From: Bog-473 sp963738135
Lineage (GTDB): Bacteria > Actinomycetota > Acidimicrobiia > Acidimicrobiales > RAAP-2
DNA length: 64,000 nt
Assembly (NCBI GenBank): GCA_963738135.1
Contig: CAVTVK010000008.1
Location: 9,123 to 73,122, forward strand
Direction of reading: 5' to 3'
In this document: positions 17,021 to 25,152 of the stretch, piece by piece
How the letters are laid out: each line of letters starts with the position of its first letter
Position numbering within the stretch: position 1 is the stretch's first letter
Made by a program: the position numbers and the translations under genes
Notes under the pieces: model-generated
The model's input: only the letters and a program-made list of their open reading frames with translations
Told to the model about the DNA's origin: nothing
Databases searched by the model: none

Positions 17021-18373
17021 ATGGACGAAGACGCGTCGAGCGAAGGTGGAGCCGGCGGCTTCGCCGACGGACCTCGTCTTGATCGACCACGCATTGGTGG
17101 TGATCTCGGGATTCGCAGCTTCGGTGTCTGCCTCGCGGGGATCTCCGCCGGCGCCCTCGCTGTCCGAGTGGCCGACGTCCTCGGAGTCACCCGATATCAG
17201 AACCGGACGCTCTATGACTCGTTCTGGTATTACAGCACCACGATAGGGCTGCACTCGGGTCAGTTCTTTCGGGAGCCCTTCAGCTTCAGCCCCACTGCGG
17301 CCCATCCGCCGATGACCACGCTGCTGCTCGGCGCGGGCGCCGCCATCGTCGGGCTCCACGGGGGCACAACGTCGTCATTGATCGTCATGGCTGTCCTCGG
17401 CACAGCCGTCGTCGTCTGTGTTGGGCTCCTTGGGAGAGCGGTGGCTGGACCATGGGTCGGGCTCACCGCAGCAGTGTTGGCCGCACTTGCACCGAACTTC
17501 TGGATGCCGAGTGACATATTGATGTCAGAGACACCGTCCATGCTGTTCACGGCGCTCGTGTTGTTGGCCGTGATTCATGTCGTTCGCTCCCCGACGATCA
17601 GCGCAGCTGCCCTGATCGGTGCGGCCTGCGGAGCCGTCGCATTGGTCCGTGCCGAACTGATTCTGTTTGTCCCCGGACTCATGATCCCCGCAGTTCTCTC
17701 CACCAAATGGACACCGCTGAGAAGACGGTTCATCCTGCTCGGCATCGCCATGGCAACGACGGCAACGGTCCTGGCCCCCTGGGTTGGGCGAAATCTGGCC
17801 ACCTTCCGGGATCCCACGTACATCTCGACCGGGAACGGACTTGTCCTGTTGGGGGCGAACTGCCCGCAGACCTACAGCGGGCCCGACCTGGGTCTGTGGA
17901 GTGCCCAGTGCGCACAGTCGGTCAAGAGTAGGGGCGACGAGTCAGTCCAGTCCTCGCGGGACCTGCGCGCGGCGGTGAGCTACATCGATCACCATGAAGG
18001 CCGACTCCCCGTGGTTGTGGCGGCCCGAGTGGCCCGTGAGTGGGATCTCTACGAGCCCGTGCAGATGGCACATGTGGAAGCGGGGGAGGGGCGTCCGATC
18101 GTGGCGTCGCTGGCAGGCCTGGCGGTCTACTACGCACTGCTTCCTTTTGCCGCCGGTGGCATCGTCATCTTTCGCCGGCGGCGCATCGATCAGTGGTTCC
18201 TCTTGGTCCCCGCAGGGATTGTGACCATAGTGAGCGCGCTCTTCTATGGCCTGGTTCGTTTCCGAGCTCCGTTCGAGGTCTGCCTTGTCGTCCTGGCTGC
18301 TGCCCCCATGGTCCTTCTCGTCACATCGCTTCGCCAACGGTTCATCCGATCCGTCGGTACCGGCAGGTCGTAG
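17021..18373 (+). CDS. PMT/ArnT-like GT-C glycosyltransferase
   Basis: About 450 residues with ten or more membrane segments. After the first helix the loop reads DSFWYYSTTIGLHSGQFF and PTAAHPPMTTLLLG, the G...P.A.HPP pattern of the PMT_2 (GT39/83) group that transfers sugars from polyprenyl phosphates. Later parts are a stretch of transmembrane helices (VLAPWVGRNL, then a C-terminal periplasmic-to-membrane region). ATG 17021 gives a short cytoplasmic tail before helix one; the start is uncertain and earlier ATG/GTG codons are open. Lower GC than the right-hand genes. Acceptor unknown. Confidence 0.75.
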   Translation: MDEDASSEGGAGGFADGPRLDRPRIGGDLGIRSFGVCLAGISAGALAVRVADVLGVTRYQNRTLYDSFWYYSTTIGLHSGQFFREPFSFSPTAAHPPMTTLLLGAGAAIVGLHGGTTSSLIVMAVLGTAVVVCVGLLGRAVAGPWVGLTAAVLAALAPNFWMPSDILMSETPSMLFTALVLLAVIHVVRSPTISAAALIGAACGAVALVRAELILFVPGLMIPAVLSTKWTPLRRRFILLGIAMATTATVLAPWVGRNLATFRDPTYISTGNGLVLLGANCPQTYSGPDLGLWSAQCAQSVKSRGDESVQSSRDLRAAVSYIDHHEGRLPVVVAARVAREWDLYEPVQMAHVEAGEGRPIVASLAGLAVYYALLPFAAGGIVIFRRRRIDQWFLLVPAGIVTIVSALFYGLVRFRAPFEVCLVVLAAAPMVLLVTSLRQRFIRSVGTGRS

Positions 18374-19228
18374 GCCGCCTTCTGGAAGTGTGATTCTCGC
18401 GCCTCGGGGACGCCGTGTGGCCAAGGCGTGAGAGCGCCCAACCTGCGGGGTCCCCGGAACGATCCGGGGAGGGCTCTCGAGCAAAGCAGGGCCCGGATTC
18501 GTGCCTTACGGAAACCAGCTGATGGGGGAGTGCGGCCTGATCCGGCTGCGGGTTTTGCGGCTGCGGCTTGTGGGTGAGGCGGATGCGGGCTGATGCCGAG
18601 TTCGTTCCAGTCTCTCGAGTGGTCGGCTTCGTCCGACCGCTCATCCGAATCCTTGCTGACCACACCCTCACGGCCAAAGTCGTGGGTCCGAGTCCCGCAG
18701 TATTCCTTGGGTACCGGGGACTCCTTGGGTACCGGGGAGTACTGGTCAAGCAGGCAAGGGACTGCTGGGATTCTGTGCCTGGGATGCCGAACGAGTTCGT
18801 GGTCGATAGCGCCCGGTCGCTCGGGGTCCAGGGCCCTCGACATGGGAAACGGGTGGTCGTCCTATCAAAGTCGGACGAGCGCACTCTGTTCGCACAAGGG
18901 GGAAGGCAACTTCGTCCCCGGTCGGCTTTATCCTCACCTGACCACCTCCACGGAAAGGGGAGGTACGCCGGCCCGGGACGGAGGACGCCTCGTGTTGCCG
19001 CGTCACCTCGCGTCATGATGGCGTTGGCAGCGGCGGACCTGCCCGCCGCGGCTGCCGCGCTGTCCTCAGAGCTTGAGCGACGCGGCGATCCGCTCCCTAC
19101 TCCGACGCACTGCGGGTCTTGACGTGGAGTGGGAGCCATTGGTCGGGCCTCCGCCCCCGGTCCCTGTTCTCGGCTGCGGTCGTCTGCCGCCAGGGCGTCG
19201 GTCTCTCGAAAATGACGTTGACGGCTGC
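18374..19228. other. 0.85 kb without a gene; T-arm-like tRNA relic and 18-bp tandem repeat
   Basis: No family-like frame is present. At 18679-18700 lies a 22-base segment matching the tRNA-Val fragment at 5728-5749 with one mismatch; it forms a T-arm (GTGGG, TCCGAGT, CCCGC), but no good anticodon arm precedes it. Right after it are two copies of an 18-bp unit (18705-18740, CCTTGGGTACCGGGG plus ACT or AGT). Confidence 0.55.
18705..18740. repeat. 18-bp tandem duplication
   Basis: Two adjacent copies of an 18-base unit that differ at one base; each contains GGTACC. It abuts the T-arm-like relic directly. Confidence 0.85.
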
Positions 19229-19444
19229 TTAGGCCAGCATCCAGATCGTCCAGCCGATCAGGGCCCAGGGAACAATGACAAGCGCGACCGCGAGTGCCGC
19301 CCACGATCGAACAGATCCTGCGGATGAATAAGCATCATTTCCGGGCCCGAAGAGACACAGCTGCTCGTTCAGCGTGAGGCGATTGCGGCTCAGAAGTGGG
19401 CGCGGCGCGTCCCCACGTGTCTCTGGGTGACGAGCAGTATTCAC
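19229..19444 (-). CDS. Small single-span membrane protein, paralogue A
   Basis: A 71-residue protein starting at GTG 19444 with AGGAGG a few bases upstream. The middle carries LTLNEQLCLFGP and the C-terminus one hydrophobic helix ending VPWALIGWTIWMLA. It is clearly paralogous to the gene at 19735-19944: same order of a variable polar N-terminus, a TLN.QL.LFGP motif, then a helix with the PWALIGW signature. The topology (short N-tail, one C-terminal helix, almost no tail) suggests a tail-anchored or small regulatory membrane protein. No known family recognised. Confidence 0.65.
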   Translation of the reverse strand: MNTARHPETRGDAPRPLLSRNRLTLNEQLCLFGPGNDAYSSAGSVRSWAALAVALVIVPWALIGWTIWMLA

Positions 19445-19734
19445 AGGTCCGACCTCCTGCGTACGGGGCTACTGCGACCTACGCAGAATACTGAACCGGT
19501 GGCATTCACACAATGGATGCCCAACAAACTCCGTGTAGGCACGATTTGGAGGCCGGGTCGAGACCGCCCACAGAGGGACACGACTGCCAGCGGCATGAAG
19601 CAGCCACGATCACGGGTGGGAGGTGCTACAAGGCTTGACCCTGCGCAGGTGTGCCTGCCATCCGGAGCAGCGAGTCACCCCGAGGTGGTTTCCGACTGCG
19701 CAAGTGCAGCCTGCACGTCGATGCCGGCGACGGC

Positions 19735-19944
19735 CTAGGTCAGCGTTGCGATCAGCCAACCGATCAGGGCCCAGGGAACGGCAACAAGGACGAGTCCCAA
19801 AAGCGCCCAGGATTCAACGGGCGCCAGAGGCGCACGACCTTGTTTCGCAGGCCCGAAAAGGTACAGCTGCCCATTGAGCGTGAATCGACTGCGACTGAGG
19901 GACGGCGGTGCGTCTGGATATGTTGCGGGCCGAGTGGTCGTCAC
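19735..19944 (-). CDS. Small single-span membrane protein, paralogue B
   Basis: A 69-residue protein; GTG 19944 is chosen because AGGAGG precedes it and because the same arrangement is found at paralogue A. It reads FTLNGQLYLFGP in the middle and VPWALIGWLIATLT at the end. Similarity to paralogue A continues upstream of the start: both have the leader pattern TACGCAGGAGGTC or TATGCAGGAGGTT, then about seven bases, then GTG. The 290 bases between the two genes hold no other gene. The family is unknown to me. Confidence 0.65.
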   Translation of the reverse strand: MTTTRPATYPDAPPSLSRSRFTLNGQLYLFGPAKQGRAPLAPVESWALLGLVLVAVPWALIGWLIATLT

Positions 19945-20678
19945 AGATCCGAACCTCCTGCATACGGGCTCCGGAGTGTCATCCCTCAATTCCATGCCCG
20001 AATTCGTACTGCTTTGAACGTGTCGCATCGAGGAGTCGGAGACAAGCCCGTGCGTGGGGAGTCACTGCTCTCAGCTGGACAAGACAATCTCCTGCTCACC
20101 GGCGTATGACGCCCCACGTTCTCGGTCTGTCCGGCGGGTGGGCCACCTACGACGCTCTTTGCGGCGCGAGGCGTCACGCCGAACCGGATCGTCGGTCTCG
20201 CGAGGCATCGCTCCTCTCCGGCGTCCCGCTCCGAGGCGACGTACCCGTTGCGACGGATCGACGGCGGCGGAGGTACAGGCGCCTCGCCGAGGACGGGCAG
20301 CGCCCAGATGCCATCGTGCTCGTGGGTCAACGATCGGCACCCCTTTCCAAAGGAGAAGCGCCGAAAAAATCAGCCGGTTCGCTGAGATTGTGGAGCACCG
20401 GACTGGCGTTGTGCAGCGGGGTGAAGACGCGTATCGGGCCATTCGCCATCCAGAAGTTCGAGGTCGGCATTCGGCGTCCGGCCAGTGGATGTTCTTCGGG
20501 GTCGAAGGGGATGTCGGCACGAGGACGCACGCCGATGATCTGCTTGCGATGCTCGCCCTCGGTCGCGAGCGCGCCCAACGGCTCGCCCCATCGTGTCGCG
20601 TCGCGCCTCGGAGCGCGGCCGCTCCGGTCCACCGAATACGCAGGCTCTCGGGTATGCCCGTCCTCACCGGAGGAACGA
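19945..20678. other. 0.7 kb without a supported gene
   Basis: Apart from the leader of the small membrane-protein gene, the stretch has only overlapping minus-strand frames (20071-20751, 20327-20632) with no family. One reads ADIPFDPEEHPLAG, then a shift to THEHDGIWALPVLGE, and could be a decayed gene, but I cannot name it. Confidence 0.35.
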
Positions 20679-22271
20679 TCACGACGTCGATGGCAATTGG
20701 TTCAGAGCGTCGACGAGGACCTCTGTTGCTTTCGAAGCGCGCGTCGGACACTGGTACTGCGCCGCCAAGATGATCACGAGGTAGGCCTCGTACACGGTGA
20801 GGTGCCGCTCGCGGAGAGCCGCAACGATCTCTTCGTACCGCTTACCTTGACCCAGCGCAGTGCAGGCCACCGCACCGGACGAGGTGAGCAACGCATCATT
20901 TGCGGTCGCAGAGACGCCCGCCAGGTGCAGCACCTTGAGGTAGGACGCCGAGGGGTCGGCCGGCAGTGATGGATCCTGGTAGTACACGACCGCTGCGGCG
21001 AGGGCCGCGGCTGGCTCCCGGGCCGCGAGATGCGGGATCTCTCGTGGGGGGAAGGCGATGAGGTCGATGTACAGGCGGCGCTGTGCCGAATCGCCGCTCT
21101 GGCCGGGAGCGAGGCCATGGTGGACCATCCAGATGATGGACCCGGTCTGGTAGAAGTCCTCGCCTCCGGGTCCTTGGTCGCTCACTCCGTCCGAATCGGA
21201 AGCGACCCAGGCGTGGTTGAGCGGCTTGGTGCACGGGCCTGTGACCGTTGGGCAGTGCGCGATACCGATGCCGTATGTCTCGTGACCCCAGAGGTTGCCC
21301 GAATAGAAGAGCCAGAACTGGCCGTGGTCCTCGATCATCGCTGGAGCCTCGACGAGATCACCTTCCCAGGCTTGGGTGGCTCCGATGAGCCGGTGCGATG
21401 GACCGACGGTCGAGAGCCCGTCGGACGACAACTGTTGTGAGTAGATGTACGTCGGCTTGTCGCAGCAGTCTCCGTCGCTCTTCCACAACAGAAACGGTGT
21501 GCCGTTGGACGCGACGAACACGCTGGGGTCGATCGCTCCACCCTGGTCGATCGGGCAGATGAAGGCCGCACTCGAGTTGTCCACGAATGGACCGGCGGGG
21601 TTCGTGGCCGTCGCCCGGGAGATGCATTCGGCGTTCGTCCAGCCTCGAAAGGTCTTGACACATCCACTGGCCGGAGGAGTGGCGCGACAACCGAGCGGCA
21701 CGGTGGCCGGCGTGGAGTAGTACATGACGTACGTCTTGTCCGGGCGGGCCCACACATCGGGGCCCCACTGGTAACCAGGCACCGACCAGGCCGGTGCCTT
21801 GGGCAGTGCGTCTCCGAGGAATTGACCTGAGAACCCAGCGCCCTGCGACAACCCGATCACCGGGATGTTGGCCCCTTGGTCATTCTTGGATGGCGAGCTG
21901 CTCGAAGCGTAGAAATACACGGTGTTCAAGACGTCCAGGGCAGAGGGATCTGCGAAGTCACCGTCGTAGATGGGGTGGTCGCTGACCAGCCCCGAGAGAA
22001 TGCTCAAGGGGAGTCCATGGGCGAGCGAGGGGTTCGCTCCGATCGGGCCCTTGGTCGCACCTCGGCCCGGCGGAGAGTAGATCTGCCCGGTTCGGACCGA
22101 CGTTGCCTTGAAGATGTCTTCGGGGGTCGGGGTCGGCGCTGTCGTCGAATGTCCGCGTGAGCCTTGGCTGCATCCGGCCAGGATCACGGCAGCCAGGAGC
22201 GCGCAGACGACGCTCCTGGCACAGCGTCTCTGGACTCCCCGGAACGCCTCAGATCGGATGACGTGCCTCAC
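20679..22271 (-). CDS. Lipoprotein with GH43-like five-bladed propeller and C-terminal DUF732
   Basis: A 530-residue secreted protein. The lipobox LAGC puts the lipidated Cys at residue 34. The middle has glycosyl hydrolase family 43/DUF377-type features: HPIYDGDFADPSAL with the catalytic-base Asp, WGPDVWA, and EAPAMIEDHGQFWLFYSG with the probable acid Glu, consistent with an arabinanase/xylosidase-like fold. The last about 75 residues (ASYLKVLHLAGVSATANDALLTS, ACTALGQGKRYEEIV, AAQYQCP) match DUF732, a helical module usually found alone in mycobacteria. Fusion of the two is unusual. It probably acts on glycans at the outer face of the membrane. Confidence 0.75.
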   Translation of the reverse strand: MRHVIRSEAFRGVQRRCARSVVCALLAAVILAGCSQGSRGHSTTAPTPTPEDIFKATSVRTGQIYSPPGRGATKGPIGANPSLAHGLPLSILSGLVSDHPIYDGDFADPSALDVLNTVYFYASSSSPSKNDQGANIPVIGLSQGAGFSGQFLGDALPKAPAWSVPGYQWGPDVWARPDKTYVMYYSTPATVPLGCRATPPASGCVKTFRGWTNAECISRATATNPAGPFVDNSSAAFICPIDQGGAIDPSVFVASNGTPFLLWKSDGDCCDKPTYIYSQQLSSDGLSTVGPSHRLIGATQAWEGDLVEAPAMIEDHGQFWLFYSGNLWGHETYGIGIAHCPTVTGPCTKPLNHAWVASDSDGVSDQGPGGEDFYQTGSIIWMVHHGLAPGQSGDSAQRRLYIDLIAFPPREIPHLAAREPAAALAAAVVYYQDPSLPADPSASYLKVLHLAGVSATANDALLTSSGAVACTALGQGKRYEEIVAALRERHLTVYEAYLVIILAAQYQCPTRASKATEVLVDALNQLPSTS

Positions 22272-22884
22272 GACGTGGTCCAGAACTCGGACGGAGTCTC
22301 CATGCGAGAGTCATGCACCGTTGGTTATGAGTCGGCGAAAGGGCACAGACGACATCGACTTCTCGGTCACCAGGCCCGTCTCCATTGGTCCCGGCTGGCA
22401 CTGCAGCCGAACTGCAACGAGGGTAGCCGATTCGGTCCGATGGGTTGCCGTCGGGTACGGAGCTTCTCGGCCAGCGACGTACGGGGAGTTGAGCCAAAGT
22501 TGCAGGTCACGGCCCCAATTGCAGAGCACCAGCGACGAACGGTGAAGGAGGGCGGGATGATGCGTATACCCGTACACAAGAGCATCGGCGATCATCCCGC
22601 CCCCGCCGGAATTGTGATGAACCAGCCTGCTCGTGGGATAGAGCCATCCGACCCGGTTGCCGACAACTCCCCGACAATCGACTGGGCCAGGAGAATTCGA
22701 CGGGGACCCCTCTGATCGTACGAGCAGATTCGAAAATCGCCTGAGTGACCGGGATCGCGAGCTACCCGTTCGCACGCCAAACGACATGGTTTCCCCGCTG
22801 AGACAGAGCTGTGCCGATTCGTTCAACACACCGGATCCGTGGGCGGTTGCGCTGGACACGCCTGAGCCGCCGATGACAATCCCG
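22272..22884. other. 0.6 kb without a recognised gene
   Basis: Frames on both strands are open only by composition and are unlike any family. The right end passes into the promoter of the next gene. Confidence 0.4.
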
Positions 22885-22914
22885 TTGCGCGTCACCAAAA
22901 GTGCACGGTAAAAT
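22885..22914 (+). promoter_or_regulatory. Sigma-70-type promoter of the acetyltransferase gene
   Basis: TTGCGC (22885-22890) and TAAAAT (22909-22914) are separated by 18 bases and lie just before the AGAGG ribosome site and ATG 22927. Predicted by eye only. Confidence 0.4.
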
Positions 22915-22926
22915 GCAAAGAGGTCA

Positions 22927-24150
22927 ATGAGACCCGTGAGAGCCGAACGATCACTTACCATTCGGCGCGACATGCAGACGCGGATCGTGGCAGTCAGGGA
23001 TCTGTTGCCCACGGAGGAGCGCGCCTGGGGTGATCTCGCGGCCAGGGCGGTGGAACCGAACCCGTTCTTCGAGCCGGGCTTTCTCTCTCTGGCCAGCCGG
23101 CACTTCGTAGGGTTCGCCGAGACCCGGCTCCTCGTCGCGCACGAGGGATCTGAATTCAAGGGCGTGCTGCCCATCGTGGGCGTCGAGCGCCCGCGGATTC
23201 CGCCTCGTCCCATCCTGACGACGCGCGGCGATCCGACCATGGTTTCCGGAGCATGCACACCGTTGGTGGACCGGACGTGTGTGGACGAAGCAGTAGGAGC
23301 GCTTCTCGACGGCCTCCAGGCTGGAGCAAAGAGCGGTGCCATTCCGGGCATCGTGTCGTTGAAGCGACTCGGAGACGATGGACCAGTTGCCCACTCGCTC
23401 CGTCGTCAGTCGACGGCACGGGGCTTCCCGGTTCACACGAAGGAGTCCTACGAGCGCGGGATGGTCACTCGCTCTGGTAGTTGGGAGAACCCGCTCAGCG
23501 GTTCACGACGCCGTGAGATTGCACGCCGCCGCCGCCTTCTCGCACGCGACACCGGAAGCGAGGTCCGTGTGGTCGACCGTTCCGATGACCCCGAGGCGGC
23601 CACGGACTTCATGAGGATCGAAGCATCGGGATGGAAGGGTCGCGACCACGGCACCGCCTACGCCCGCGACCCGCACAAGGTCGCCTGGTTCCACGAATGG
23701 TGCGACCACTGGGGCAAGTCCGGACGTCTGACCGTGCTGGCGTTGAACCTCGGGGAAATCTCGATCGCAATGCAGTACTTCATCAGGGCGGGCGAGGGGA
23801 TCTTTCTCTACCGGATCGCGCATGACGAGAGCTATCCGAAGTACGGACTGGGCCAGATGTTGCTGGAGTCGGCCCTGGAATTGCTCTTCGAGGAGAACGA
23901 TGCGCTCTGGCTCGACGCCTGTGCCGATCCGGACAACGGGTTTCTCCTGGCCATGCTCCCCGAAAGACGCACCACGTCGAATGTGCTGATCGGAACGGGC
24001 GGGAGGGTGGACCGGGCCCTGGTCTCGGCAACGCCCACCATGGCAAAGGCGGTGGCGGCACAGCGGCGCGCCCGGCAGCGGCTGGTGGAATCGGGTACGA
24101 GAGACGTGACCCACGGCCGCAACGGCTCGTCAGCGCCCTCCGGATCCTGA
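22927..24150 (+). CDS. BioF2/CelD-like GNAT acetyltransferase
   Basis: A 407-residue protein of the Acetyltransf_6 (BioF2-like/CelD) type: NPFFEPGFLSLASRHF near the N-terminus, a long central region, then the GNAT half with EASGWKGRDHGTAY, WFHEWCDHWGKSGRLTVLAL, and YRIAHDESYPKYGLGQMLLESALELLF. Relatives help assemble cell-surface polysaccharide or peptidoglycan side chains (FemAB-like fold). AAAGAGG precedes ATG 22927; ATG 22972 is an alternative. Single gene in this context, near two GT-C enzymes and a GH43 lipoprotein, which together hint at surface-glycan work; that link is inference. Confidence 0.8.
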   Translation: MRPVRAERSLTIRRDMQTRIVAVRDLLPTEERAWGDLAARAVEPNPFFEPGFLSLASRHFVGFAETRLLVAHEGSEFKGVLPIVGVERPRIPPRPILTTRGDPTMVSGACTPLVDRTCVDEAVGALLDGLQAGAKSGAIPGIVSLKRLGDDGPVAHSLRRQSTARGFPVHTKESYERGMVTRSGSWENPLSGSRRREIARRRRLLARDTGSEVRVVDRSDDPEAATDFMRIEASGWKGRDHGTAYARDPHKVAWFHEWCDHWGKSGRLTVLALNLGEISIAMQYFIRAGEGIFLYRIAHDESYPKYGLGQMLLESALELLFEENDALWLDACADPDNGFLLAMLPERRTTSNVLIGTGGRVDRALVSATPTMAKAVAAQRRARQRLVESGTRDVTHGRNGSSAPSGS

Positions 24151-24233
24151 CCTCGGGGGCGAAGACTTCCGCCGAAAGTTCGTTCCTTACCCACCACCTA
24201 GGATTTCCCGACATCCACCACGAGGAGCACACC

Positions 24234-24659
24234 GTGACGCGAACCGACGAGAACCGCCAGCTCATCGAGGGCTTCTGGGTCGACCTCTACCGGCAGGACT
24301 TCGCGGCCCTGGGGGCGCGTTTCGCCGAGAAGGGTGAATACACAGACATCGTGACACCCGAAGACGATGTTGCCCGGGGTCCCGCCGAGATCACCGCCCG
24401 CCTGCGGCTCGCTTTCGACAAGTTGACCAAATTGTTCGACGAACCGCGCCACATGATAGCGGGCGAGGACGTCGTGATGACGGAGCACATCGAACACTGG
24501 GAGTGGCCGACCGGCGAGACCATGGCGCTCGACGTGGCCTCTGTGCACGAAATACGGGACGGGAAGATCACCCGCTGGTGCGACTACTGGGACATGAACG
24601 TCCTCACTGCAGCAGCTCCGCAGTGGTGGTTCGAACATGTCTTGCAGGGCTGGAAATAG
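24234..24659 (+). CDS. SnoaL/limonene-epoxide-hydrolase-like NTF2-fold protein
   Basis: A 141-residue cone-fold protein starting at GTG 24234, with GAGGAG upstream. Family features: NRQLIEGFWVDLYRQDFAALGARFAEKGEYTD and VHEIRDGKITRWCDYWDMNVL, where the Arg/Asp pair near RWCDYWD fits limonene-1,2-epoxide hydrolase catalytic residues. Substrate unknown; similar genes often sit in polyketide, steroid or terpene pathways. Its neighbour at 24764 has the same direction and a gap of about 100 bases. Confidence 0.8.
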   Translation: MTRTDENRQLIEGFWVDLYRQDFAALGARFAEKGEYTDIVTPEDDVARGPAEITARLRLAFDKLTKLFDEPRHMIAGEDVVMTEHIEHWEWPTGETMALDVASVHEIRDGKITRWCDYWDMNVLTAAAPQWWFEHVLQGWK

Positions 24660-24763
24660 CTTCCGCGGACCGGACTCGGTCAACTCTCGGACAACCGTGC
24701 TGCACGACAGTGCAGAGGGCGCCGAGACAACAGGAGTCATCGTTCAACGCGGAGGGGCAGACA

Positions 24764-25069
24764 ATGGCAGAGAGACATCTGGATTTCGAGTTCGAGGTGG
24801 GGGAGAGCGAGCGCCACAACGTGGCGTTTCACTTCGACCAGCTCCTCGGTCCTCTGAAGATCTCAGTGGACGGCAAGCCGGTCATCAAGAAGTTCGAGAT
24901 GTTCAGCTTCCGTCCCACCCGGCGCTACGAGTTCTCCGTGGGCTCGAGCGAGCCTCATGAGGTCCGGATCGAGAAGACACGCAAGGCAATCGTGGGCGGC
25001 TTCCAGGCGCAGCAGTGCGTCACCTACGTCGACGGGCAGGAGATCGGCCGGTACTCCAACGCCGCCTAG
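24764..25069 (+). CDS. Conserved small protein of unknown function
   Basis: 101 residues from ATG 24764, with GGAGG upstream. The sequence looks like a compact beta-rich protein (LDFEFEVGESERHNVAFHFDQLLGPLKISVDGKPV, then FSFRPTRRYEFSVG, VTYVDGQEIGRY). It recalls a beta-sandwich with two similar halves, each ending in a VDGKPV- or VDGQEI-like turn. No signal peptide or catalytic motif; I do not recognise a named family. Confidence 0.6.
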   Translation: MAERHLDFEFEVGESERHNVAFHFDQLLGPLKISVDGKPVIKKFEMFSFRPTRRYEFSVGSSEPHEVRIEKTRKAIVGGFQAQQCVTYVDGQEIGRYSNAA

Positions 25070-25070
25070 C

Positions 25071-25108
25071 GGTTCCAACGCCGCCTCGAGGCGGCGTCGG
25101 TGGGAACC
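25071..25108. terminator. Bidirectional terminator-like hairpin
   Basis: A perfect 20-bp palindrome (ACGCCGCCTC/GAGGCGGCGT, 25078-25097) flanked by outer arms GGTTCC (25071-25076) and GGAACC (25103-25108) lies between converging genes. It starts immediately after the TAG of the gene at 24764. No U-tract follows, as is common in high-GC actinobacteria. Confidence 0.6.
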
Positions 25109-25152
25109 CCCGAGGACGAAAGGTCGGCCTTCGGCACGCCAGGCGGCGGTTG

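Noticed and set aside
18244..18843. Minus-strand protein containing GTRTHDF
   Set aside because: Same tRNA-antisense artefact at the second relic, with low-complexity flanks.
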